A DNA stretch of 64,000 nucleotides from an uncultured Algibacter sp. (lineage in GTDB: Bacteria; Bacteroidota; Bacteroidia; Flavobacteriales; Flavobacteriaceae). Below, in pieces: positions 7,740-15,412 of the stretch (positions are counted from its first letter, which is position 1; each line of letters begins with the position of its first letter). Location: assembly GCF_947487605.1 (NCBI RefSeq), contig NZ_CANKXK010000004.1, positions 186,001 through 250,000 on the forward strand, written 5' to 3'. Below the pieces are notes generated by a model. That model ran no database searches. It had not been told where the DNA came from and saw only the letters and a program-made list of their open reading frames with translations. The translations under genes and the position numbers were made by a program.

Positions 7740-8906
7740 ATGAACTTTAATTTTCTCTCACCAGTTTCAGATATGGTTTTGGCTCATAACGAGTTAGTAT
7801 CATCCCAAGCACTAGGAAGAAAACTTCGTATTCATTCCTCCCAAAACGGTATTCCAGATTTAGACAATGTTAATATTGCCATAGTTGGTGTGCTAGAAAA
7901 CAGAAATGATGTTAATTATATTGGTGAAGAGTTTCAGTTAAATGAAATAAGAAAAACGTTATATGGCCTTTTTCCAGGTAGTTGGGGAGCTACCGTAGCC
8001 GATCTAGGAGATATTAATAAAGGAGAAAGTGTCGAAGATACGTATTTTGCTCTTAAAACCACTGTAAGTATTTTAGTAAAAAAGAATATTATTCCTATTA
8101 TAATAGGCGGGACACAAGATCTTACATATGCAAACTATCGAGCTTATGATGATATTACTCCTATGGTAAATATTGTTAACGTAGATAGTAAGTTTGATTT
8201 AGGAGACTCTGCCAAACCCATAAAGAATAATAGTTTTGTTGGAAAGATTATTTTGGACGAGCCGTATAATCTTTTTAATTATGCAACTATAGGGTATCAA
8301 ACTTATTTTAATTCACAAGAAGAAATAGATTTAATGGATAAGCTTTATTTTGAAGCTTATAGATTAGGGCAAGTATCTAAAGATGTAACATTTGTTGAAC
8401 CAATTATGCGAGATGCAAATTTGGTTAGTATTGATTTGGGTTCTGTGAAAGGATCGGAGTTAAGCTTAAATCAAAAAATTTCGCCTAATGGACTAGATGG
8501 TAAAGAGATTTGCGCTATTGCTCGTTATGCAGGTATAAGTAATAAAGTGTCTTCTTTTGGTATTTATGAATATAAACCATCAAAAGACGATGAAATGACT
8601 TCCATGCTTATTGCACAAATAATATGGTATTTTATCGAAGGGTATAACTTTAGAGTTATGGATGATGATTTTTCCGACGAAACAAGCTACCAAAAATTTA
8701 TTACCTTAGTAGACTCCCAAGAATTAGTCTTTTATAAAAGTAATAAGACCGGCAGATGGTGGATTGAAATTCCTTTTTTAGCAGAAGTTAATAATAAATT
8801 GAAAAGACATACGTTATTACCATGCATGCACCAAGATTATCTTGACGCATGTAATAACAAGGTCCCAGACCGTTGGTATAAAGCGTTTCAAAAGAATAGT
8901 ATTTAA
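7740..8906 (+). CDS. Arginase/formimidoylglutamase-family protein, probably catalytically inactive
   Basis: A 388-residue protein with the arginase/ureohydrolase fold pattern, conserved just upstream of gldK in flavobacteria and usually annotated as formimidoylglutamase. The metal-binding motifs of true ureohydrolases are GG(x)H, DAHxD and SxDxDxxDP. Here the equivalents read IIIGGTQDLTY, IVNVDSKFDLGD and LVSIDLGSVKGSEL: both histidines and the last two aspartates are replaced. The two Mn ions could therefore not be held in the usual way. It may be a pseudo-enzyme with a structural or regulatory role, perhaps linked to the gliding/secretion operon. It is unlikely to complete the hut pathway with hutH/hutU at 39-43 kb. 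Confidence 0.85.
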   Translation: MNFNFLSPVSDMVLAHNELVSSQALGRKLRIHSSQNGIPDLDNVNIAIVGVLENRNDVNYIGEEFQLNEIRKTLYGLFPGSWGATVADLGDINKGESVEDTYFALKTTVSILVKKNIIPIIIGGTQDLTYANYRAYDDITPMVNIVNVDSKFDLGDSAKPIKNNSFVGKIILDEPYNLFNYATIGYQTYFNSQEEIDLMDKLYFEAYRLGQVSKDVTFVEPIMRDANLVSIDLGSVKGSELSLNQKISPNGLDGKEICAIARYAGISNKVSSFGIYEYKPSKDDEMTSMLIAQIIWYFIEGYNFRVMDDDFSDETSYQKFITLVDSQELVFYKSNKTGRWWIEIPFLAEVNNKLKRHTLLPCMHQDYLDACNNKVPDRWYKAFQKNSI

Positions 8907-8937
8907 CGAATAAAAGTAGTTAAAAGGTTTATTTCAT

Positions 8938-8980
8938 CGACGAAATGTAATTTTTTAACGACGAAATGTAATTTTTTTTA
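8938..8980 (+). repeat. Two direct repeats CGACGAAATGTAATTTTTT upstream of gldK
   Basis: The 20-base unit at 8938-8957 recurs at 8959-8980 with a slightly longer T tract. The start-to-start spacing is 21 bp, two helical turns, so a protein could bind both copies on one DNA face. They lie 80-125 bp before the gldK start. They are the only obvious structure between the arginase-like gene and gldK. Confidence 0.75.
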
Positions 8981-9062
8981 CAAAAAAGTTGTTTTTTAAG
9001 AAATATATAAATATGTTTACGCTCTCGAAATTGAAGCTTAAATAATTAACCTCGAGTTTTCT

Positions 9063-10433
9063 ATGGATATGAAGAAGTTTATATTATTAACCGCAGTATT
9101 AACATTGTTCGCTAGTTGTGGCTCTAAAGATAGGGGCGAGCTAGTTGGTGTTAAAGGAAAAAAGTGGCATCCAGAAAAGCCATATGGAATGGAACTTGTT
9201 CCTGGTGGTGCTTTTATAATGGGTAAAGCAGATGATGATTTAGCTGGTGTTCATGATGCACCTGCCAAAACCGTAACTGTTAGAGCCTTTTATATGGACG
9301 AAACAGAAATCACAAATAGTGAGTATCGTCAGTTTGTTAATTGGGTAAGAGATTCTATTATTAGAACAAAACTTGCCATACTAGCAGATGAAGTTGGTTT
9401 AACCCAAGAAGATGAAGGTACAATAGGTGAATTTGCATTTAAAAATGCAGATACAGCTAATATGACTGTTTACGAAAAATATATCTACAACAATTATACA
9501 GGTTTAGGGCCAACAGGATACGAAGGTTATAAACTTAATAAAGATGTAGATCTATTATTTGATACTTCAGAATATATAGACGAGTATTATGCCGAAGTTA
9601 TGGATACCATGTATTTACCAGAAGAAGAATCGTATAACGGTCAGCGTACATGGGATGTTTCTAAGTTTAAATTCCAATATACTTATATGGACATCCAAAA
9701 AGCAGCTAAGGACAGAAGTCTTAGACGTAAAGATGTTTTAATAAAAGAGGAAGTAGAAGTATATCCAGATACAACAACATGGATTAGAGATTTCGCTTAT
9801 TCATATAACGAACCAATGCATAATGATTATTTCTGGCATGACGCTTATGGCGAATATCCAGTAGTAGGCGTTACTTGGAAACAAGCAAAAGCATTTTGCC
9901 AATGGAGAACGTTATGGAAGAATGCCTACCAAAAAGGAAAAAAAGGAGCACATTTTGTAAACTCTTTCAGATTACCATCTGAAGCAGAGTGGGAGTATGC
10001 TGCAAGAGGTGGTTTACGAGCTGCAACTTTTCCATGGGGTGGTCCATATGCTAAAAACGACAGAGGTTGTTTTATGGCAAACTTTAAACCAGTTCGTGGT
10101 GATTATGCAGCAGATCAGGCTTTATATACTGTTGAAGCAGATTCTTATGAGCCTAATGATTATAACTTGTATAATATGGCAGGAAACGTTTCAGAATGGG
10201 TGAATGCCTCTTACGATCCATCATCTTATGAATATGTTTCAACTGTAAATCCAAGTGTAAACGATAATGAAAATCAACGTAAAGTAGTACGTGGAGGATC
10301 TTGGAAAGATGTTGCGTACTTCTTACAAGTGAGTTCAAGAGATTACGAATATGCAGATTCTGCAAGAAGTTATATAGGATTTAGAACCGTTCAAGATTAT
10401 ATGGGGACACAAGTAACAAAAAACGGTAAATAA
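9063..10433 (+). CDS. gldK: Gliding motility / type IX secretion lipoprotein GldK
   Basis: An outer-membrane lipoprotein that forms the periplasmic ring of the type IX secretion system with GldN (PorK/PorN in Porphyromonas). It has a lipoprotein signal (MKKFILLTAVLTLFASC) with Cys19; the ATG at 9069 is an equally good start. The mature protein has the formylglycine-generating-enzyme/sulfatase-modifying fold: YGMELVPGGAFIMGK near the start, then FRLPSEAEWEYAARGG, NLYNMAGNVSEW and VVRGGSWKD, ending YIGFRTVQD. A long family-specific insertion (about 100-250) separates the N-terminal motif from the rest. It is the first gene of gldKLMN. Confidence 0.97.
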   Translation: MDMKKFILLTAVLTLFASCGSKDRGELVGVKGKKWHPEKPYGMELVPGGAFIMGKADDDLAGVHDAPAKTVTVRAFYMDETEITNSEYRQFVNWVRDSIIRTKLAILADEVGLTQEDEGTIGEFAFKNADTANMTVYEKYIYNNYTGLGPTGYEGYKLNKDVDLLFDTSEYIDEYYAEVMDTMYLPEEESYNGQRTWDVSKFKFQYTYMDIQKAAKDRSLRRKDVLIKEEVEVYPDTTTWIRDFAYSYNEPMHNDYFWHDAYGEYPVVGVTWKQAKAFCQWRTLWKNAYQKGKKGAHFVNSFRLPSEAEWEYAARGGLRAATFPWGGPYAKNDRGCFMANFKPVRGDYAADQALYTVEADSYEPNDYNLYNMAGNVSEWVNASYDPSSYEYVSTVNPSVNDNENQRKVVRGGSWKDVAYFLQVSSRDYEYADSARSYIGFRTVQDYMGTQVTKNGK

Positions 10434-10507
10434 TAAATCAAATCAATAATAAATACTATTAATTAACCTACTTAAGTATTCGTACTTAACATTAAAAATC
10501 GAAAATT

Positions 10508-11143
10508 ATGGCACAGTCAAGAGCAAGTAAAAAGTTTATGAATTTAGCTTACGGATTAGGAGCATCAATTGTAATTGTTGGAGCACTATTCAAAATTATT
10601 CACTTTGAAATTGGACCACTAACAGGTAACGTCATGTTAACCATTGGTCTGGTAACCGAAGCAATTATTTTTGCTATTTCAGCATTCGAACCAGTAGACG
10701 ACGATTTAGATTGGTCGTTAGTGTACCCAGAATTAGCTGGAGGGCAAGCTTCAGAAAAAGAAGCAAAAGATCCACAAGGATTATTATCTAAAAAATTAGA
10801 TGAGTTATTAAAAGACGCTAAAATTGATGGCGAGCTTATGGCAAGTTTAGGAGACAGCATTAAGAATTTTGAAGGTGCTGCTAAAAATATTTCACCAACG
10901 GTAGAATCTTTAGAAGCTACTAGAAAATATGGTGAAGAGTTATCTTTAGCTGCAGCTCAAATGGAGTCTTTAAACAGCTTATACAAAGTACAATTAGAAA
11001 GTGTAAACAGACAAGCTTCTATTAACGAAGAGTCTGTAGAAAATGCTGCTAAATTAAAAGAGCAAATGCAATCATTAGCATCTAACTTATCATCATTAAA
11101 TGGTGTTTATGGAGGTATGCTTTCTGCAATGAACAAAAGCTAA
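10508..11143 (+). CDS. gldL: Gliding motility / T9SS inner-membrane motor protein GldL
   Basis: The inner-membrane ring component of the GldLM motor, which turns proton-motive force into movement driving both gliding and type IX secretion. The 211-residue protein has two N-terminal membrane helices (about 13-33 and 40-60), then a cytoplasmic, largely helical tail with coiled-coil character. Ionisable residues inside or next to the helices (Tyr15, Lys29, His32, Glu51, Glu61) line up, with a +2 offset, with those I recall as important for motor function in F. johnsoniae GldL. It starts 74 bp after gldK and precedes gldM by 49 bp. Confidence 0.97.
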   Translation: MAQSRASKKFMNLAYGLGASIVIVGALFKIIHFEIGPLTGNVMLTIGLVTEAIIFAISAFEPVDDDLDWSLVYPELAGGQASEKEAKDPQGLLSKKLDELLKDAKIDGELMASLGDSIKNFEGAAKNISPTVESLEATRKYGEELSLAAAQMESLNSLYKVQLESVNRQASINEESVENAAKLKEQMQSLASNLSSLNGVYGGMLSAMNKS

Positions 11144-11192
11144 TTAGGGGTTAACCCAAATTTATATTAATTAACCAAAAACCTAATTAGAC

Positions 11193-12752
11193 ATGGCAGG
11201 AAATAATTTATCACCAAGGCAGAAAATGATTAATTTGATGTATTTAATATTTATAGCAATGCTTGCTTTAAATATGTCAAAAGAAGTCCTTTCAGCATTT
11301 GGATTAATGAACGAGAAATTAACCGAGTCCAATCAAGCGGCGTCGGAACGTAATACAGCTTTTATTGCCAATCTTGAGCAAAAAGCTATTGACCAAAAAG
11401 AAAAATATGAACCATTAAAGCTTAAAGCAAGTCAAATAAAAGATTTAGCAACTAACTTTAATTCATATTTAGATGATTTGAAATCTAAAATGTCGGCTAC
11501 AGTAGACGATCCTACAGATTACGAAATCATGGATAAAGGTGATTATTTAGATGAAAACTTCTTTAAAGGTGATAAGTTAAAGCCCGCTGGAGAAGAATTC
11601 ATGAACCAAATGAAAACTTTTAGAGATGGTGTAGCAAGCGTTTTAGCCGATCAAAAGGGAATGGAAAGCGTTATAAAAGATGTTCAAGAAAAGTTTAAGA
11701 CCGAGGATAAAAAAAGAGGAGCAGGTCATCAAAATTGGTTAGAGTATCACTACAAAGGATTTCCTTTAGTAGCATCGCTAACTAAAATGACGCAGCTTCA
11801 AGCAGATATTAAAACTACTGAGTCTGAAGTATTGTCAAATATGTTACAAGGGACACTTTCTAGTGAGGTGTCAATGACAAACTATACAACCTTGTTAGAA
11901 ACAACAAAATCTGCATACTTTAATGGAGAAACCTTTGATGGTCAAATTGTACTTGGTAGAAAAGATGCTACTACAAAACCTAATAGAGTTGAGTTAACTT
12001 TAGATGGTAGACCTTTAACCGAAGATCAATATTCTATTGAAGACGGAAAAGTTAAACTGAATGTTGGAACAGGAACACCTGGTGAACATAAAATTGAAGG
12101 AAAATTAATTTTTGCTCAAGACGGTGAAGAAGTTGAAGTTGATGTAAATCAATCTTTCGCTACAGTTCCAAAACCAAATTCTGCTACTATTTCTGCAGAT
12201 AAAATGAACGTAGTATACCGTGGTGTTAAAAACCCAATGACAATTTCTTTCGCTGGTATTTCAGATAATAATGTTAGTGCTAGTGCTCAAGGTTTATCTA
12301 GAGCAGGTGGTAGTAAATATGTAATGGACGCGACAAGAATTCAAGGTAGAGAAGTTACTATTAATGTAACTGGTAAATTACCTGATGGACAACCAGTAAG
12401 CGATAGAGCTACATTCAGAATTAAAGATTTACCAAAACCAACAGGAACTATTAGAGGTGAAGATGGTGCAGTAAAAATGCAGCGTAGCAGTCTTGAAATA
12501 TCTACTATTGGTGCTAAGTTCGACGATTTCGATTTCGAACTACCATTACGTGTTACAGGATTTAAATTTAAAGTTCCTGGACAACCAACAATAAATGTTA
12601 GTGGAAGTAAGTTAGATAGTAGAGCGAAATCAGCTTTACGTAAAGCTAAGCGTGGTTCTGGTGTTCAAATATTTGATATCCAAGCTAAAGCTGGTGGCGT
12701 AAGTGTAATACTTAAAAAAGTATCACCTGTATTCGTTGAGCTTACAAATTAA
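11193..12752 (+). CDS. gldM: Gliding motility / T9SS motor shaft protein GldM
   Basis: The partner of GldL. A single N-terminal membrane helix (LMYLIFIAMLALNMSKEVL, about 14-33) anchors a long periplasmic shaft that spans to the GldK/GldN ring. The 519 residues fit the family. After the helix there is a helical segment (about 35-220), then beta-rich domains (about 225-515), corresponding to the four periplasmic domains D1-D4 of GldM/PorM. The C-terminal GldM motifs, including FKFKVPGQPTINVSG, are intact. No premature stop or frameshift is seen. It lies in the middle of the operon between gldL and gldN. Confidence 0.97.
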   Translation: MAGNNLSPRQKMINLMYLIFIAMLALNMSKEVLSAFGLMNEKLTESNQAASERNTAFIANLEQKAIDQKEKYEPLKLKASQIKDLATNFNSYLDDLKSKMSATVDDPTDYEIMDKGDYLDENFFKGDKLKPAGEEFMNQMKTFRDGVASVLADQKGMESVIKDVQEKFKTEDKKRGAGHQNWLEYHYKGFPLVASLTKMTQLQADIKTTESEVLSNMLQGTLSSEVSMTNYTTLLETTKSAYFNGETFDGQIVLGRKDATTKPNRVELTLDGRPLTEDQYSIEDGKVKLNVGTGTPGEHKIEGKLIFAQDGEEVEVDVNQSFATVPKPNSATISADKMNVVYRGVKNPMTISFAGISDNNVSASAQGLSRAGGSKYVMDATRIQGREVTINVTGKLPDGQPVSDRATFRIKDLPKPTGTIRGEDGAVKMQRSSLEISTIGAKFDDFDFELPLRVTGFKFKVPGQPTINVSGSKLDSRAKSALRKAKRGSGVQIFDIQAKAGGVSVILKKVSPVFVELTN

Positions 12753-12892
12753 AATTTAGGGACTAATTAAATTAGGCTTAATAAATAAAATTAAAGAAAG
12801 ATGAAACATTTATAACCCGAGCTTGAATTACTAATTTAAGCTTGAGTTGAATGTTACATGTGACCGTTGAAGATAACAATAAAAAGAAGCAC

Positions 12893-13783
12893 ATGAATTT
12901 TAAAAGTTTTTTAATAACCGTTGTAACTGTTTTTTCAGTAGTAAATACATTTGCGCAGGCGAATATATTGAATGCAAAATCTCCAGAGGAGATTGGTGTT
13001 AGAACAGAAGCACAAATAGCTATTGATAACGATCAAGCGTTACCATACGGGTATGTTGACGACAGAGATATTTTATTCTCTAAAATGACATGGGAAAAAG
13101 TTGTTCTTGACGAGCGTGCTAACTTCCCGTTATACTACCCTATTGATACAAACAATATTGGTAGCGATAGACGATCATTATACGATGTGCTTATGAAAAA
13201 CATCAAAAATGGTAATATAGAAAACATTTATGATGATTCTTATTTCACAACAAAGCGTACTTTAAAAGATATTGAAGCTGCATTATCTAAAGTTGATACT
13301 ACCGAGTTAGGTATTGAGCAACTAAATGCTGGTGAAGAATTATCTGGAGAGTATATAGACAGAAGAGACATTACCGCTGCAGATATTACAGAATATCATA
13401 TAAAAGGACTTTGGTATTTCGATAAGCGTCAAGCTGAAATGAAATACAGACTCCTAGGAATTGCTCCTGTTTCGCCAGATGTGAACTTTATTGACGAAGA
13501 AGAACCAGATTTAGTAGAACTATTTTGGGTATTCTTTCCAGACGCAAGAGATGTTTTGCATGAAGCAAAATCGTTTAATAACGAGAATAGTGCTATTCCA
13601 TTTTCTTTCGACCACGTATTAAATTCAAGACGTTTTCATGGGTATGTTTACCAAGAAGAGAATGTACAAGGCGATAGGAAGATTAATGAATATGTCGCTC
13701 AAAACGCTCTTATGCAACTGTTAGAGTCAGATAGAATTAAAACAAAAATTCGAGACTTCGAACTTGACATGTGGACTTATTAA
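12893..13783 (+). CDS. gldN: Gliding motility / T9SS ring protein GldN
   Basis: A periplasmic partner of GldK in the outer-membrane-associated ring of the type IX system. The start at 12893 is chosen because it begins a clean type I signal peptide (MNFKSFLITVVTVFSVVNTF, cleavage near AQA); the frame from 12851 would add 14 charged residues before it. The 296-residue product carries the GldN/PorN pattern: YGYVDDRDILFSKMTWEKV, then FPLYYPID, and the C-terminal FWVFFPDARDVLHEAK and FDHVLNSRRFHGYVYQEENV. It is the last gene of the operon, followed by a strong terminator. Confidence 0.96.
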   Translation: MNFKSFLITVVTVFSVVNTFAQANILNAKSPEEIGVRTEAQIAIDNDQALPYGYVDDRDILFSKMTWEKVVLDERANFPLYYPIDTNNIGSDRRSLYDVLMKNIKNGNIENIYDDSYFTTKRTLKDIEAALSKVDTTELGIEQLNAGEELSGEYIDRRDITAADITEYHIKGLWYFDKRQAEMKYRLLGIAPVSPDVNFIDEEEPDLVELFWVFFPDARDVLHEAKSFNNENSAIPFSFDHVLNSRRFHGYVYQEENVQGDRKINEYVAQNALMQLLESDRIKTKIRDFELDMWTY

Positions 13784-13810
13784 TTTACATGATAAATTAT
13801 AATACAAGAA

Positions 13811-13838
13811 TGCTCACTTTTAAGTGAGCATTTTTTTT
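13811..13838 (+). terminator. Rho-independent terminator of gldKLMN
   Basis: A 9-bp stem TGCTCACTT/AAGTGAGCA (13811-13819, 13822-13830) is followed by eight T. It lies 27 bp after gldN. Confidence 0.9.
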
Positions 13839-13887
13839 ATAATCATTTTGAAGCCAAAAACCATTTTCTAATTACCTTCGCATCAAG

Positions 13888-14925
13888 ATGAAAGTAGATT
13901 ACATTATTGTTGGTATAGGTTTAGCAGGAATAAGTTTCTGCGAGCAATTAATTGCTAATAATAAAACCTTTGTGGTTTTTGATGACGCCTCTCAAAAGTC
14001 TTCAACCGTTGCAGGCGGGTTGTATAATCCAGTGGTTTTAAAACGCTTTACACCAGTTTGGAAAAGTAAAGAACAATTGGATCTTGCCTTGAAAATGTAT
14101 TTTGAAATAGAATTAAGACTCAATACCATACTAGATTATAAAATTCCAGTATATCGTAAGTTTGCATCACTAGAAGAGCAGAACAACTGGTTTGCAGCTT
14201 CAGATAAGCCATCTCTTTCTAAATATTTGTCAACTAATATTGTAAAGAATAAAAATGAATCAGTTAATGCACCTTATGGATTTGGTGAAGTTTATGGTAC
14301 AGGAAGGATTGATGTTAAAACATTAATTAGTGCATATAAATCTAATTTAACAAACGATAACTTATTTGTTGAGAGTGCTTTCAGGTATGAGGATGTTGAG
14401 GTATTGGGTAATGGATTTAATTATAAGGGTACAACCTCAAAATATATTGTATTTGCTGAAGGATTCGGAATTACAAAAAACCCGTTTTTCAAACATTTAC
14501 CACTCGTACCAACAAAAGGCGAGCTGCTTACCATTTATGCTCCCGAATTAAAAATTGATTTTGTATTAAAAGGCCCCGTATTTTTAATTCCATTAAAGAA
14601 GCATCACTATTTAGTTGGTGCTACTTATGAATGGAAGAATTTAACGAATAGTGTTACATCAAGCGCTAAAAACAAGCTTTTAACTAAACTAAAAACTCTC
14701 ATAAATTGTTCTTTCAAAGTTGTTAATCAAGTAGCTGGCGTTCGTCCAACAGTAAAAGATAGACGTCCTTTAGTTGGTGAGCATCCTGATATTAAAAACA
14801 TGTTTGTTCTTAATGGATTGGGTACACGTGGTGTTATGATTGGTCCGTATGTTTCAGAGCAACTTTATAAGCTTATTGAGACGCAAGTTCCGTTAGAAAA
14901 GGAAATTGATATTGCTCGATTTTAA
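13888..14925 (+). CDS. FAD-dependent oxidoreductase (DAO family)
   Basis: A 345-residue flavoprotein of the D-amino-acid-oxidase/glycine-oxidase superfamily. The N-terminal dinucleotide fold is clear (VDYIIVGIGLAGISF; GxGxxG at about residues 9-14). The C-terminus has the second FAD contact typical of the fold (GVRPTVKDRRPLVGEHPD and LNGLGTRGVMIGPY). The middle contains the substrate cap. No signal peptide, so it is cytoplasmic. It is conserved directly after gldN in flavobacteria but follows a terminator here, so it is probably a separate transcript. The substrate is not identifiable from sequence. Confidence 0.88.
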   Translation: MKVDYIIVGIGLAGISFCEQLIANNKTFVVFDDASQKSSTVAGGLYNPVVLKRFTPVWKSKEQLDLALKMYFEIELRLNTILDYKIPVYRKFASLEEQNNWFAASDKPSLSKYLSTNIVKNKNESVNAPYGFGEVYGTGRIDVKTLISAYKSNLTNDNLFVESAFRYEDVEVLGNGFNYKGTTSKYIVFAEGFGITKNPFFKHLPLVPTKGELLTIYAPELKIDFVLKGPVFLIPLKKHHYLVGATYEWKNLTNSVTSSAKNKLLTKLKTLINCSFKVVNQVAGVRPTVKDRRPLVGEHPDIKNMFVLNGLGTRGVMIGPYVSEQLYKLIETQVPLEKEIDIARF

Positions 14926-14941
14926 TAAGTTTTCTTGAAGC

Positions 14942-15325
14942 TTATTTTTTAGCTAAAGACTTATCGTAATGCATAAAAAAATTAATCCAAATATTTCTGG
15001 AAAGTCTTAAAATAACAGGCATAAAGATTATAAGTGTAGCTACAATTGTAATAAATACAACGTGTATACTTGCATTAAATACAAAAAAAGAAATAACAAA
15101 AGCAGCCACCGCAAAAGCAATTCCAACTGGGTAACTTACATACATCGATCCGTAGAAGAATGAAGGTTCAATTTTATATTTAGTACCGCAATTACTACAA
15201 GTTTCATTCATAGCAAGCGCTTCAGATAGAATATAAGGATTCTTGTTCTTAAACATAGATTCCTCATGGCATTTAGGGCAGGATCCTGTAAAAATACTGT
15301 ATAATTTATTCCCTTTTTTAAACAT
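14942..15325 (-). CDS. DUF983 family membrane protein with zinc ribbon
   Basis: The start at 15325 gives 127 residues beginning MFKKGNKLYSIFTGSCPKC. A longer frame to 15427 would overlap the divergent ABC-F gene and is rejected. Two CxxC pairs (Cys16/Cys19 and Cys43/Cys46) form a likely zinc ribbon at the cytoplasmic N-terminus. Two membrane helices follow (about 58-80 and 83-105), with a short basic tail. This matches DUF983, a family of unknown role. On the minus strand TATCTTTG at 15363-15370 is a good -7 element for it. It converges with the FAD oxidoreductase gene (16-bp gap). Confidence 0.87.
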   Translation of the reverse strand: MFKKGNKLYSIFTGSCPKCHEESMFKNKNPYILSEALAMNETCSNCGTKYKIEPSFFYGSMYVSYPVGIAFAVAAFVISFFVFNASIHVVFITIVATLIIFMPVILRLSRNIWINFFMHYDKSLAKK

Positions 15326-15362
15326 AATAATTGTGTATTTTTGCCAACGCATTAAAGCACTG

Positions 15363-15370
15363 CAAAGATA
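15363..15370 (-). promoter_or_regulatory. Probable -7 element of the DUF983 gene (TATCTTTG)
   Basis: The minus-strand TATCTTTG fits TAnnTTTG and lies about 38 bp before the ATG at 15325. A TTG on the same strand at 15394-15396 is 23 bp away, the upper end of the accepted spacing. Confidence 0.5.
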
Positions 15371-15412
15371 ACTTATTAAGTATATAAGGTTTGCAATAAA
15401 AGTTACAATTCT

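Noticed and set aside
7740-8906. Assigning this gene as hutG to complete the histidine pathway with hutH and hutU
   Set aside because: It is 31 kb away, sits in the gld synteny block, and lacks the metal ligands of formimidoylglutamase.
8938-8980. A CRISPR array from the two CGACGAAATGTAATTTTTT repeats
   Set aside because: There are only two copies, the spacer is about one base, and there are no cas genes.
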